DNA of 64,000 nucleotides from Angelobacter sp036258095 (GCA_036258095.1 DATAEJ010000013.1:1-64000); one strand, 5' to 3'; numbered from the stretch's first letter, positions 1 to 9,491 are shown. Notes: generated from the letters alone by a model not told the origin. Numbers and translations are program-made.

Positions 1-1
1 C

Positions 2-1783
2 GTTCTCCACTCTGGCGACCAGGTTTCAACCGAAGCCGCCGGCGCAGTTCCGGTAAAACAAGAAATCGCCTGGAGCCAGAACGTCGATCAACACTTGGCT
101 CTGCTGGCCGAGTTTGCCCATCTTCAGAACAAGCTCGCAACCGTGCAGCTGCCGGGGTTGCGCTACCAGAGCAAGCTGCTTCCGTTGCTGCCTCAGGACA
201 CAACCTTCTATGTCGCCATTCCCAACCTGGGTGACGCCGTTCAGCAGGGTAATCAGCTCTTCCAGCAGGAGTTGCAGGAGAGCCCGATACTCAAAGAATG
301 GTGGGACCACGTTCAGTCGGGAAAAGGGAAGTCCGAATACTCCCGCCTGATTGATTACGTTCACCAGTTGAGCCAGTACGTCGGGGACGAGATCGTCTTT
401 TCAGTGGCCCTCGATAGCCATAACGCATCTCCCCTTGCAGTAGCCCAGGTTCAGCGGCCCGGCTTGAAGCAGTTCATCGAGCAGGAAGCAGCCAGCGAAG
501 GTCAGGGCGAGCACATCCACGTGTTCGATGAAACAGAAATTGCTTCAGCCTCACCGCAGACGAAGCCGCAGGCGAAGTCGCAGCCGAAGCATGACCAGCT
601 TCTCGTTCTCGTCCGGCCGGATTTCGTGGCTGCCAGCGTCGATCTCGGCGCCTTGCAGCGTTTCAACTCGGCTGTGCAGCAGGGAAGCGGCGGCTTTGCG
701 GCGACCGGCTTCGGACAGCGCATGTCCGCAGCGTACCAGCAGGGCGCCGGGTTCCTGATCGGAGCAAACCTCCAGACCATGGCTGCTCATCATGCGGCCA
801 TGCACGGGGCGACGCCGCAAAATGATCACTTCCAGCGCACCGGAATGGCCGATGTCCAGTACCTGGTTGCTGAACGCAAAGACATCTCCGGCCAGGTTCT
901 CAATCAGGCTCAGCTGACCTTCAACGGCCCGCGTCGCGGCATGGCGTCCTGGCTCGCCGCGCCGGCACCCATTGGTGGACTCGATTTTATTTCGAAAGAC
1001 GCATCCGCAGCCGGTGCGTTCGTGAGCAAGAGCCCCTCGCAGATGCTGGATGACATCCTGGGCATCGCAGGTGAACACGGACAGGCAGAGATTGCGAAGG
1101 GCGAATCGGAACTCAACATCCGCTTCCGTGAAGATCTTGCTGACACCCTGGGTGGCGAACTCACCTTCGCACTCGATGGCCCAATCCTTCCCACACCTTC
1201 GTGGAAGCTGGTTTTGGAAGTGCCCAATCCTGGCCGCCTGCAATCAACATTGCAGCAATTGATGGCGGACGTGAACCGTCACGCGAAAGACAGCTCGCAC
1301 CATGTCACTCAAAGTCAGGAAACGGTGAATGGCATCACCTTCTACACCATCCACTTTGTCGACGCCGCCAAGCCCGCCGAGATCGACTATGCCTTTGTCG
1401 ATGGCTACATGATCGTGGCGCCGACTCGTGCGCTGGTCATGAATGCCATCTCCGTTCACCAGGATGGAAATTCGCTGGCGAAGTCCGCGGCATTCCGCAG
1501 CCTGCTTCCGCAGGATCAGCACACGGATGTTTCAGCCGTGCTGTACCAGAACTTGGCCCCTGTAGTTGGCCCGGTGATGCAGCAGCTCACTCCACAGCAG
1601 CTTTCATCCTTGCAGCAGCTTGCAGCGGAGAGCAAACCGAGCGTAGTGTGCGCTTATGGCGATCGCGACGCGATCCGCGTGGCCAGCAACAGCCGCTTCT
1701 TCGGGCTGGACCTGAACACCATGACTCTGTCCACGCTGCTCAGCATGACTCAACCTGGAGGCGCCCGAGCGCACTCCAGATAA
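2..1783 (+). CDS. Hypothetical protein, 5' end outside the window
   Basis: The frame is open from the first bases of the window, so the true start lies upstream; a TTG at 95 is only the first possible internal initiator. 593 codons are visible and end in TAA at 1781-1783. I do not recognise a family. The visible part has many Gln-rich patches (QQGNQLFQQELQ, MQQLTPQQLSSLQQLA) and alternating hydrophobic/polar segments like an exported beta-rich protein, but no signal peptide can be seen because the N-terminus is missing. The next gene starts 18 bases downstream on the same strand, so it may be co-transcribed with the ABC genes. Confidence 0.75.
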   Translation, partial: VLHSGDQVSTEAAGAVPVKQEIAWSQNVDQHLALLAEFAHLQNKLATVQLPGLRYQSKLLPLLPQDTTFYVAIPNLGDAVQQGNQLFQQELQESPILKEWWDHVQSGKGKSEYSRLIDYVHQLSQYVGDEIVFSVALDSHNASPLAVAQVQRPGLKQFIEQEAASEGQGEHIHVFDETEIASASPQTKPQAKSQPKHDQLLVLVRPDFVAASVDLGALQRFNSAVQQGSGGFAATGFGQRMSAAYQQGAGFLIGANLQTMAAHHAAMHGATPQNDHFQRTGMADVQYLVAERKDISGQVLNQAQLTFNGPRRGMASWLAAPAPIGGLDFISKDASAAGAFVSKSPSQMLDDILGIAGEHGQAEIAKGESELNIRFREDLADTLGGELTFALDGPILPTPSWKLVLEVPNPGRLQSTLQQLMADVNRHAKDSSHHVTQSQETVNGITFYTIHFVDAAKPAEIDYAFVDGYMIVAPTRALVMNAISVHQDGNSLAKSAAFRSLLPQDQHTDVSAVLYQNLAPVVGPVMQQLTPQQLSSLQQLAAESKPSVVCAYGDRDAIRVASNSRFFGLDLNTMTLSTLLSMTQPGGARAHSR

Positions 1784-1801
1784 CCTGAACTAAGGGGAAT
1801 A

Positions 1802-2752
1802 ATGCCGCCCGTAATCGAACTCGATAACCTGCAGGTACAGCTGGGCACCCGGATCATCCTTGACCGGCTCACCGGCTCTCTTTCCGGACGGTGCATTGGT
1901 TTGCTGGGGCCCAACGGCTCCGGCAAATCTACCCTGATCAACACGCTGCTCGGGTTTTACAAACCGCTGGCCGGCTCCGTCAGGATATTCGGCCAGGACG
2001 TTCAGCAGCATCTTCGCGATCTGCGGGCTCGCATTGGCTACATGCCAGAAAGCGACGCCTTTATCGCAGACATGAGCGGGGTTCGCTTCGTGCGCTACAT
2101 GGCAGAGTTGTCCGGGCTCCCTCCCGACATAGCCATGGAACGGGCGCACGAAGCGTTCTTTTATGTCGGTCTCGGCGAGGCTCGTTATCGCAAAGTCGGA
2201 ACGTATTCGCTCGGAATGAAGCAGCTCGCCAAGCTCGCTCAGGCCATCGCTCACGGCCCGCAGCTGATCATGCTCGACGAGCCGACGAACGGCCTCGACC
2301 CTGAAGCTCGCCAGCGCATGCTGCAACTCGTGCGCGAGATCCGTGACACCGGCGAAGTTACCGTGCTCATCTCGTCTCACCTGCTCCGCGACATCGAAGA
2401 ATGCTGTGACGAAGTAATCATTCTGAAGCAGGGCCGCATTGCCGCGCTCTGCAACCTCGAAGAAGAACGCAAGGCCAATCTCAAATTCCTCGAAATGGAG
2501 GTCAGCAACGAAAACGGGTTCCTCACCGCCGTTCGCGACCTTGGTTGTGAGTGCGCCAGCTTCGGCGCTGGCCGGATCAAGCTTGTGCTCCCAGACAACA
2601 TCGAGGTCCGCCAGCTTTACCGGATTGCCGGGGAACATTCCGTACAGATTCGTCGTATGAACTACCGTCGGGACTCACTGGAAGACATTTTCCTCAAAGC
2701 AATGTCCGGCAAAGCCGCGGAGACCAGGGCACACACCAATGGCCGTCTATAA
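1802..2752 (+). CDS. ABC transporter ATP-binding protein (ABC-2 type)
   Basis: 316-residue ATPase subunit. Walker A is GPNGSGKST near residue 38, the signature region reads YSLGMKQ and Walker B is LIMLDEPTNGLDPEA followed by the switch His in ISSHLL. The YSxGMKQ form in place of LSGGQ is common in ABC-2 exporters of the CcmA/NatA type. About 85 residues follow the nucleotide-binding domain and probably form a regulatory extension. ATG at 1802 lies just after AAGGGGAAT. The 3' end overlaps the following permease gene by 14 bases, so the two products should form one exporter. The substrate cannot be told from sequence. Confidence 0.92.
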   Translation: MPPVIELDNLQVQLGTRIILDRLTGSLSGRCIGLLGPNGSGKSTLINTLLGFYKPLAGSVRIFGQDVQQHLRDLRARIGYMPESDAFIADMSGVRFVRYMAELSGLPPDIAMERAHEAFFYVGLGEARYRKVGTYSLGMKQLAKLAQAIAHGPQLIMLDEPTNGLDPEARQRMLQLVREIRDTGEVTVLISSHLLRDIEECCDEVIILKQGRIAALCNLEEERKANLKFLEMEVSNENGFLTAVRDLGCECASFGAGRIKLVLPDNIEVRQLYRIAGEHSVQIRRMNYRRDSLEDIFLKAMSGKAAETRAHTNGRL

Positions 2753-3623
2753 GCGAACGTACAAGGCATATCGTGGACCGCTAACGCCGGCGTGGTCGCG
2801 CTTTTCGGTGCTGTCACGGTATGGCCTCTCCACTCTGTTCACTTCCAGACCCTTCACAGCATATGCGGTGCTCTGCGGTGTGCCTTTTCTGGGTTTTGCC
2901 ACATTCATCTATGTTGTCCACAACAGCGCGGTACAGGCGCTCTTCAATGTCCAGTTCGGCAAGACTCCGCTGATCAACTCTGCGTTCTTCATGGGGTTTA
3001 TGGGCGTTCAGGCGTTTATGAGCTTCATTCTGGCCGCATGGGCTGCTCCGCCTGCCATCAGCAAGGACTTCGCCAACAACGCTGTGCAGCTTTATCTCAG
3101 CCGGCCTATCTCGCGGGCGGAGTATCTTGTGGGCAAGGTCTCGTCGCTTGCCGGATTGCTCTCGCTCACAACCTGGATTCCCGCACTGGTTCTCTGGGTG
3201 ATTCAAGCGGAGCTGCAAGGCAATGGCTGGGGATGGGAGAATCTTTGGATTGCCGGTGCAATCATCATTGCCGGGCTGCTATGGATCGCCGTTATCTCCC
3301 TTTTGTCCATGGCGATTGCTGTCTGGGTGCGCTGGCGTATCGCCGCCACCGGGCTGCTGATTGCGGTGCTCTTTCTGCTGCCCGGACTCGGCGAAGCCTT
3401 TGACCTGGTCTTACGCGCGAACTGGGGCAAGCTGTTGAACCTTCCGCACTTGATGGCGATGATCTGGGCAGAACTCTTCCGCTTGCCGGGACGTGAACGT
3501 CACATCGCCGGCTATGACGCTGTGCCGATGTGGTCGGCATGGGCAATGCTGCTGGGAGTCTGCGTTTTCTGTGTCTGGATTCTGCACCAGCGCTTGCAGG
3601 CGCGCGAGGTGGAACGCGGATGA
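2739..3623 (+). CDS. ABC transporter permease (ABC-2 type)
   Basis: 294-residue integral membrane protein with about six hydrophobic segments, among them YAVLCGVPFLGFATFIYVV, WIAGAIIIAGLLWIAVI and a C-terminal span. The motif NAVQLYLSRPISRAEYLVGK, in which a cytoplasmic loop precedes a membrane span, is typical of ABC-2 permeases. It overlaps the upstream ATPase gene by 14 bases and its stop shares ATGA with the next ATPase start at 3620. It is the membrane partner of the 1802-2752 ATPase. Confidence 0.88.
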   Translation: MAVYKRTYKAYRGPLTPAWSRFSVLSRYGLSTLFTSRPFTAYAVLCGVPFLGFATFIYVVHNSAVQALFNVQFGKTPLINSAFFMGFMGVQAFMSFILAAWAAPPAISKDFANNAVQLYLSRPISRAEYLVGKVSSLAGLLSLTTWIPALVLWVIQAELQGNGWGWENLWIAGAIIIAGLLWIAVISLLSMAIAVWVRWRIAATGLLIAVLFLLPGLGEAFDLVLRANWGKLLNLPHLMAMIWAELFRLPGRERHIAGYDAVPMWSAWAMLLGVCVFCVWILHQRLQAREVERG

Positions 3624-4570
3624 GCCCAACCGACAACAAGATCGTTTTCGAAAACGTTTCCAAGTTCTATGGCGAAGTCCTGGGCGTGAACCGCGTCAAT
3701 CTCTCACTCCCGCCGGGTGTCACCAGCCTGGTAGGACCGAACGGCTCCGGCAAGACGACGCTCATGAACTTGATGACCGGTCTGGTTCGGCCCACGCAGG
3801 GAAGCATCACCGTGCTTGGTCTCACTCCCGACCAGCCGGAAGAGTTCTTTCGCCACGTGGGCTACTGCACTCAGTTTGACTCATTCCCGAAAGGCGTAAC
3901 CGGACACGAGTTCATTTATCAGTCTCTTCGTCTACGCGGACTGGCTGCCGCGCAAGCCAACCAGTTGACGTACGAAGCCATTGAGAGAGTCGGGATGACG
4001 GATGCTGCCCATCGCAGAGTGGCGGGATATAGCAAAGGCATGCGCCAGCGCATCCGCCTCGCACAGTCCATCGCGCACCATCCTACTGTGCTTGTTTTGG
4101 ATGAACCACTCAACGGTCTGGATCCCATGGCGCGTGCAGAAACAATCGCGTTATTTCAAGCTCTCGGCAGGCAGGGACTGCATGTGATCATCTCCAGCCA
4201 CGTTTTACACGAGGTAGACCGCATATCAGACCAGGTGGTGCTGATGAGTTATGGCTATGTGGTAGCCGAAGGCCAGATTCACGGTGTTCGCAGTGAAGTG
4301 AAAGAACATCCCATGCAGATCCTGGTCCGTTGCGATGCGCCCAACCTGCTCGCCTCGCGCCTGTTCTCGCAGGACCATGTCGTGGAGGCCAAGCTGAACA
4401 AGGATGGAAAAGGAATCCTGGTCCGCACCCGAGACGCCGATGAGTTCTATCTGCTGCTGAACAAGATCATCGCCGAAGAAGCTATCTCCCTCGAGGCTGT
4501 TGCCCCTGCCGATGACGACGTGAACTCGGTTTATCAATACCTGATCGGCAGCGGAGGTGGCACTGTATGA
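3620..4570 (+). CDS. ABC transporter ATP-binding protein, second module
   Basis: 316 residues from ATG at 3620. The frame is open further upstream, but that part lies wholly inside the permease gene, and the ATGA overlap with its stop marks 3620 as the start. Walker A GPNGSGKTT, signature YSKGMRQ, Walker B VLVLDEPLNGLDPMA and ISSHVLHEV are all present. It has the same length and domain plan as the ATPase at 1802, with a similar C-terminal extension, which suggests a duplicated ATPase/permease pair. The final codons overlap the next permease by ATGA. Confidence 0.92.
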   Translation: MSPTDNKIVFENVSKFYGEVLGVNRVNLSLPPGVTSLVGPNGSGKTTLMNLMTGLVRPTQGSITVLGLTPDQPEEFFRHVGYCTQFDSFPKGVTGHEFIYQSLRLRGLAAAQANQLTYEAIERVGMTDAAHRRVAGYSKGMRQRIRLAQSIAHHPTVLVLDEPLNGLDPMARAETIALFQALGRQGLHVIISSHVLHEVDRISDQVVLMSYGYVVAEGQIHGVRSEVKEHPMQILVRCDAPNLLASRLFSQDHVVEAKLNKDGKGILVRTRDADEFYLLLNKIIAEEAISLEAVAPADDDVNSVYQYLIGSGGGTV

Positions 4571-5430
4571 GCACTCTTGCCATAGCGCGCCGCAAATTCA
4601 ACGACCTGCCCTGGCAGCTTTGGATTGCGCAGGTGCTGGCGATTCTCCGCATCGAGATCAGAAGAAGCCTCTGGATGCGACGCAGTATCTGGATTTACCT
4701 CGTGGGCTTTGCGCCTGTTTTGATTCTTGGAATTCATGCGCTGTATAACCCTGGAGGACGCGACTGCACCGTCAGCCAGGACACTGAAGTCCTTGCCACG
4801 ATTTTCCAGCTCTACTACCTGCGACTCGGAATCTTCTTCGGCTGCATGGGATTATTCACCTGGCTATACCGCGGTGAAGTGGTGGAAAAGACTCTGCACT
4901 ATTACTTTCTGGCGCCCATGCGTCGTGAGGTCCTGATTGCCGGCAAATTTCTCGCTGGCGTGATTGCCTCGGCTACGATCTTTGGAGTATCGGTGTTTGC
5001 CTCCTTCGCCTTCACCTACGCTCACCTGGGGCAGCAAGGCCGCAATTATGTTTTTGCCGGTCCTGGGCTGGGACAACTTGCTGGTTATCTCCTGGTCACA
5101 TTCCTGGCCTGTCTCGGATACGGTTCCGTATTCCTGGCACTCAGCCTTGTTTTTAAGAATCCGATCCTGCCTGGAGTCTTCGTGCTGCTATGGGAAACGT
5201 TCCACAGCGTCCTTCCATCGCTGTTACAGAAGCTCAGCATCACTTTCTACCTGAAACAACTTTGTCCAGTCACGATCCCGCCGGTGGGTGTTATGGCGCT
5301 CTTCACGGTGATCCCCGAACCCGTATCGAGGTGGTTTGCCATCCCCGGATTGCTGCTGCTAAGCCTTGCTATCCTCGCCTTCGCATGTTTCAGGATTCGG
5401 CGAACGGAAATCAGTTATCTGACCGACTAG
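4567..5430 (+). CDS. ABC transporter permease, second module
   Basis: 287-residue membrane protein with about six spans, for example WIYLVGFAPVLILGIHAL, FFGCMGLFTWLY and a long C-terminal hydrophobic stretch. The segment MRREVLIAGKFLAGVIAS is the usual ABC-2 permease loop. The start ATG at 4567 overlaps the preceding stop as ATGA. It completes an ATPase-permease-ATPase-permease set that could be two exporters or one heteromeric complex. Confidence 0.87.
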   Translation: MSTLAIARRKFNDLPWQLWIAQVLAILRIEIRRSLWMRRSIWIYLVGFAPVLILGIHALYNPGGRDCTVSQDTEVLATIFQLYYLRLGIFFGCMGLFTWLYRGEVVEKTLHYYFLAPMRREVLIAGKFLAGVIASATIFGVSVFASFAFTYAHLGQQGRNYVFAGPGLGQLAGYLLVTFLACLGYGSVFLALSLVFKNPILPGVFVLLWETFHSVLPSLLQKLSITFYLKQLCPVTIPPVGVMALFTVIPEPVSRWFAIPGLLLLSLAILAFACFRIRRTEISYLTD

Positions 5431-5490
5431 CACTCGTGTCACTTGTGAGCGATGTGTCAGGCGATGTAACCTAAGTTCCTGAGGTGCTGC

Positions 5491-6495
5491 ATGTCTTTGC
5501 GCCGTCTAGTGTTCTCTGCAAGTGTGGTTCTCATCGCATCTGCCACGTGCCTTTCCCAACCCAATGTTCCAAAGCCGCAATCGGCCCGCCAGGCGCTGAT
5601 CGAGATGATCACCACCCCGGATTCCATTAACAAGCACCTGACCGAAGAGGTCCGGACGCTGCTTGCAGATCCGAAAAACAAGCAGGTGAACATGTACCTC
5701 GCCGGTCTCAGGCAGGCTTCGGGGCAAAAAGCTATTCAGACTTTTGAAGCCGGTGACACGCTGCTCGTGTACCAGGAACCTCGCTCCAACGAGAAGCTGG
5801 AAGTGCATATCGAGAGTGACGACTTGAATGGGGAGGAAGAAAATTTCCAGCTCTCAGCACACATGCTCCGCGACGGCAAGGAGGTTCGCCAGGAATGGAG
5901 CCTCATCGCCACCGGATTTACTGTGAGCTTGAAAAAAGAGCAGAACGTCTGGCGCCTCAACAAGGTTTCCACCACGTTGCAGTTTCCCATTGGTAGTGCC
6001 GAATTCTTGAAAGCGTTGATGAACAGCAAACACGGTGACGGCCAAGCAGGCGGCGGTATGTACACATACAATGCCACTGTCGGGACCGCCACCGCCTCCG
6101 CCGCAGCGGCTCCCTCCGTTGCCAGTCCCGCGCTTCCTATCGAACAGGTCCTCATGATGCTTGGCTTTGCCGAGCAGGCTTTCGCGCGGCAGCACCCGGA
6201 AGCCGGCTTCACCTGCTCATGGTCTGATCTTCAGGACCCAGCGGTCTCCATGGGACTTGATAAACAGATCACCGCGGGCACATATAACGGCTATCGCCTT
6301 TCCCTGAGCTCGTGTGAAGGCCACCCCGCGGGTAGTTTTCGTCTGATCGCTGAGCCTATGGCGGCTCAGGGCAAAGCTTTTTGTGTGGACGCAACCCAGA
6401 ATGTCCGATCCTCAGAAGATGGTCGTGGTGCTACATGCCTTGTGAATGGCCAAATCGTCAATCGATCTTTCAGTGACGACCTGCATTTCGATTAA
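5491..6495 (+). CDS. Secreted hypothetical protein
   Basis: 334 residues. The N-terminus MSLRRLVFSASVVLIASATC is a clear signal peptide with likely cleavage near residue 22. The central part (about 60-175) is mixed alpha/beta. After an Ala/Thr/Ser-rich linker (about 190-215), the last 110 residues carry two Cys pairs and the pattern GYRLSLSSCEGHPAGSFRLI, then AFCVDATQNV. That layout is reminiscent of the C-terminal head of acidobacterial type IV pilin-like proteins, though the N-terminal prepilin helix is absent. This resemblance is from memory and unverified. It sits 60 bases after the ABC cluster and may be independent. Confidence 0.78.
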   Translation: MSLRRLVFSASVVLIASATCLSQPNVPKPQSARQALIEMITTPDSINKHLTEEVRTLLADPKNKQVNMYLAGLRQASGQKAIQTFEAGDTLLVYQEPRSNEKLEVHIESDDLNGEEENFQLSAHMLRDGKEVRQEWSLIATGFTVSLKKEQNVWRLNKVSTTLQFPIGSAEFLKALMNSKHGDGQAGGGMYTYNATVGTATASAAAAPSVASPALPIEQVLMMLGFAEQAFARQHPEAGFTCSWSDLQDPAVSMGLDKQITAGTYNGYRLSLSSCEGHPAGSFRLIAEPMAAQGKAFCVDATQNVRSSEDGRGATCLVNGQIVNRSFSDDLHFD

Positions 6496-6496
6496 G

Positions 6497-7126
6497 TTAC
6501 TTTTGCAGGAAAGGGTTGCTCTCTCGCTCTTCACCGATTGTCGTCACTGGGCCGTGTCCGGGCACCACTTGCGTTTCGTCTGGTAGCGCAAGAACCTGGT
6601 TGTGCAGAGACCGCATGATCTTCTCAAACGAACCGCCGGGGAGATCTGTTCTGCCGATGCTCCCGGCGAACAGCGTATCTCCCGCAATGAGCGTCGTCTG
6701 TTCTGGGAAGTAAAGACAGATACTTCCTTCCGTGTGCCCGGGCGTGTGAATCACGTTGCCGATAATTCCGCCGGCGCTCACCGCCGTGCCTTCGTCGGCT
6801 GATTCATCCACTTTCACCTCGCCCGGCGGACGCATGCCGATCCAGGCCGCCTGAATGTCTAGCATTTTGAGCAGAGCCTGATCGTTCTTGTTCAGCAGAA
6901 TTGGCGCGCCAGTCGCCGCTTTCAGCTTCATCGCTCCGCCCACGTGATCAATGTGGGCGTGCGTGATCACAATCTGCTTCAGCGTCAGCCTTTCGTTTCT
7001 CAGGATTGCGAGAATGTCTTCGATCTGGTCACCCGGATCGATGACCATGGCTTCGTGCGTTTGCTCGTCGCCGATGATGGAACAATTGCACTGCAGCGGG
7101 CCGACAGCAAGGATCTTGTGAATCAT
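6497..7126 (-). CDS. MBL-fold metallo-hydrolase (glyoxalase II-like)
   Basis: 209 residues. The metal-binding motif THAHIDHVGG (HxHxDH) is followed by a His in HTPGHTEGS, the Asp of AGDTLFAGSIGRTDLPGG and a final His in VVPGHGPVT, giving the complete two-metal site of the metallo-beta-lactamase fold. The GRTDLPGG element is typical of short YcbL/glyoxalase II-like hydrolases of unknown physiological substrate. The gene runs against the upstream + gene, with only one base between stops. It lies downstream of secG on the same strand, with a terminator between them, so it is probably transcribed separately. Confidence 0.9.
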   Translation of the reverse strand: MIHKILAVGPLQCNCSIIGDEQTHEAMVIDPGDQIEDILAILRNERLTLKQIVITHAHIDHVGGAMKLKAATGAPILLNKNDQALLKMLDIQAAWIGMRPPGEVKVDESADEGTAVSAGGIIGNVIHTPGHTEGSICLYFPEQTTLIAGDTLFAGSIGRTDLPGGSFEKIMRSLHNQVLALPDETQVVPGHGPVTTIGEERESNPFLQK

Positions 7127-7189
7127 AAGAGAATGCTACTAGCTCCTGGCTGCTGGCCGCTAGCTTTGCATGAGACTGCCAACAATGCG

Positions 7190-7214
7190 AACGCCCTCCG
7201 ATTCGGAGGGCGTT
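7190..7214 (-). terminator. Rho-independent terminator after secG
   Basis: Perfect 11-bp inverted repeat, AACGCCCTCCG at 7190-7200 and CGGAGGGCGTT at 7204-7214, with a 3-base loop. It lies 33 bases after the secG stop on the minus strand and is followed by a moderately T-rich stretch. Confidence 0.75.
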
Positions 7215-7246
7215 TCAAACTAGACGCGTCGTTGAGAGCTCGATGC

Positions 7247-7540
7247 TTACTTCTGCGCTGGTGCTACCGGGGTCTTAACGTTCTGCATGATGGAATTGAC
7301 CCCGGCTTTGCGGCTGGCAAAGATCGTGAGCGAAATCGAGGTCAGCATGAAGATGATGGCGCACCAGGTGGTCAGGCGAGACAGAGCAGTGGCCGCTCCA
7401 CGGGGGCCGAAAGCTGTCTGGCTGCCCATGCCGCCGAACGTGGCGGCGATATCCGCGCTCTTCCCGTGCTGCAGGAGCACCACTACGATGAGGACGGCGC
7501 AAACAATAACGTGGATCACGGTGATTAAAGCTGTAAGCAT
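7247..7540 (-). CDS. secG: Preprotein translocase subunit SecG
   Basis: 97 residues, normal for SecG. Two membrane spans, about residues 2-23 and 52-73, flank the conserved cytoplasmic loop GGMGSQTAFGPRGAATALSR, whose GxxxxFG.RG..T.L motif defines the family. SecG binds SecYE and aids SecA-driven protein export. The Lys/Val/Pro tail is low complexity. The gene follows tRNA-Leu at 30 bases, so the two could share a transcript. Confidence 0.95.
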   Translation of the reverse strand: MLTALITVIHVIVCAVLIVVVLLQHGKSADIAATFGGMGSQTAFGPRGAATALSRLTTWCAIIFMLTSISLTIFASRKAGVNSIMQNVKTPVAPAQK

Positions 7541-7569
7541 TTCTTGTGCTGGATTCCTTTTGCAAATTA

Positions 7570-7654
7570 TGGTGCGGAAGGGGGGATTTGAACCCCCACG
7601 CCTCTCGGCGCCACCCCCTCAAGATGGTGTGTCTGCCAGTTCCACCACTTCCGC
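7570..7654 (-). tRNA. tRNA-Leu (anticodon GAG)
   Basis: Read on the minus strand the gene starts GCGGAAG (7654-7648), which pairs with CTTCCGC (7580-7574). The discriminator A is followed by an encoded CCA (7572-7570). The anticodon stem CCATC/GGTGG encloses the loop TTGAGGG with anticodon GAG. A long variable arm and the T-arm GGGGGTTCAAATCCCCC make this a class II tRNA, consistent with Leu. Confidence 0.96.
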
Positions 7655-7883
7655 ACTGGTACGGCCAGTAACTCCCAATTTGCGCTTGATGACGCTGAAT
7701 CGGAGAGGAGGAAATCTCATTATAACAAATTCTAAGCTGCGGACGGCCGAAGGGTTTCCTTCCCGAACTTTGCTCTTGCTTACCTTGTCCTCTCTGTGGA
7801 TGATTTGTCCAACTAGTGTAGCGACTGTGATTGCTCAGAGCCTTACAGCCGACCCCCTTTATTGCAAGTTATAGGACTGCATT

Positions 7884-8861
7884 GTGCCGGAAGCCAAGCC
7901 CAGTCTAGAGCAGCTCCGCGACCAGCTCCGCCAGGCAGAAGCTGCTGGAGACCCGTGGAAGCAGGGAATTGTCCTCAATAATCTGGGTAGCCACTTCAAG
8001 GAAAAGCGCGAGACCGCCAATGCCCTGCAATACTTCCACAAAGCGCTTGAATTTTTCACGGCACTCGACGATGCCGAAAAGAAAGGCACAGTTCTAGTCA
8101 ATCTAGGAGGCACTTTCCTTGATGCGCGCGATCCCCAGCGAGCTTTGGAGATGTTTGCCATGGCCCTGGGTACCTACGGCGCGCTGAACCATACCTTCGG
8201 CCAGGGAGTCGCACTCAACAACATGGGCGGCGTTCATCTTGGCCAGAAAGCGTACGAAGAAGCCCGCAATCAGTTTGTGCTCGCGGCATCTTTCTTCCGC
8301 TCGGCCAATGCGCTCTCGTGGGAAGCTCAGGCATTCGAGAACCTTGCGGCGGCAGAAGCGGGCATGGGAAATACGAAATCTGCCATCGAGAGCTATGCGC
8401 GTGCGCTCGAGATCTGGCAGAAGCAGGACCAGTTCGATCGCCAGGCGCTGATCTTGAACCGAATTGCGTCGCTGCACGTCAACCTGGGCGACAGCCGCAG
8501 GGCGCTCGAACTTCACGGTCGCGCACTTGCGCTTGCGCAGAAAGCAGACAACATCGCCGTGGCTGCCGCCTCTCACTCCAGCCTGGGCCGGCTCTATTTT
8601 GAAGCTCGCAATTTCAATGCTGCCCGAACCGAGTTTCAGGCTGCGCTCATCTCGTACGAAGAGCTTGGCGACAAACGCGGGCAAGCGCAGGTGCTGCTGA
8701 GCCTTGCGCGGCTCGACATCGCTTCCGGACAGGAGCTCGCTGCACTGGCGGCGAAACTTTTCCGCGAAGCGGGAGATAAGGCAGGCGAACAGGCGGCATC
8801 CGCGCTTCTGCCGTCCGATCCTGTACCGTCCCGTCCGGCTCAGAAGGATAAATCAGCCTGA
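7884..8861 (+). CDS. Tetratricopeptide repeat protein
   Basis: 325 residues made almost wholly of TPR units of about 40 residues (LNNLGSHF, LVNLGGTF, LNNMGGVHL, FENLAAAEAGMG, LNRIASLHVNLG, HSSLGRLYFEA). There are about seven repeats, then a Pro/Ser tail. No signal peptide or enzyme domain is visible, so it is probably a cytoplasmic scaffold with unknown partners. The start is GTG at 7884. No good Shine-Dalgarno is present, but TATAGG at 7870-7875 lies 8 bases upstream and could be the -10 box of a leaderless transcript. Confidence 0.88.
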   Translation: MPEAKPSLEQLRDQLRQAEAAGDPWKQGIVLNNLGSHFKEKRETANALQYFHKALEFFTALDDAEKKGTVLVNLGGTFLDARDPQRALEMFAMALGTYGALNHTFGQGVALNNMGGVHLGQKAYEEARNQFVLAASFFRSANALSWEAQAFENLAAAEAGMGNTKSAIESYARALEIWQKQDQFDRQALILNRIASLHVNLGDSRRALELHGRALALAQKADNIAVAAASHSSLGRLYFEARNFNAARTEFQAALISYEELGDKRGQAQVLLSLARLDIASGQELAALAAKLFREAGDKAGEQAASALLPSDPVPSRPAQKDKSA

Positions 8862-8979
8862 TATGCGCCAAGTTCGGCCACGCCGGAATTCTTAAAAAAT
8901 CTAATCTTCTGCCAATCCTCATCTAATTCGGGCTCAATGAGAATAGGGTTGCAGGCGCAGCGGGCGCGATGGAGCTGCC

Positions 8980-9459
8980 ATGAAAAGATTTGCCAACGTT
9001 CAGGAAGCGCTGGAGTTCGCGGCCACCAACCGCATCAATCTCAAGTTTCCCTTCAGTTGCCGGTGCAACGGCTTTACCCTCAAAGTCCTCTCGCCCGACC
9101 TCGCCCGTACGGTAGATCGAGATCGACCCACCCTGGTGGTTTCCCGGAACTCCGTCGGAACGCTGGAACTCGGGTACGTGGTCAGCATACAGGCGTTACA
9201 GCCGATTCTACGTAGCCTTTCCGGACCCGAGGCACGTTACAGTCTGGTTCGCGGCAGGGAAGAGGTGACTGTCCTGCGCGATCAGCAACTTGGCGAGACC
9301 CAGCGCTTCACGTTTCCGATGGCGCGGAAAAACCCTGAACTGGCTGATCAGGCTGGGGATTTTGTTTTGTTGCTTTCGCGGCCACAAGGCAACGACTGGC
9401 ATCGCTTCTGGCTGCCGGTGGAAACTCGGCTGCTTCATTCATCGCTGGCCTGTGCTTAG
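8980..9459 (+). CDS. Hypothetical protein
   Basis: 159 residues, family not recognised. ATG at 8980 follows GGAGCTGCC. A Cys pair in FSCRCNGF, a predicted beta-rich middle and no signal peptide or membrane span can be seen. It lies about 120 bases after the TPR gene and converges with tpiA. A cytoplasmic protein of unknown role. Confidence 0.7.
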   Translation: MKRFANVQEALEFAATNRINLKFPFSCRCNGFTLKVLSPDLARTVDRDRPTLVVSRNSVGTLELGYVVSIQALQPILRSLSGPEARYSLVRGREEVTVLRDQQLGETQRFTFPMARKNPELADQAGDFVLLLSRPQGNDWHRFWLPVETRLLHSSLACA

Positions 9460-9491
9460 GGGCGGAGCTCCTGATCTTCTGCTAACTCGGT

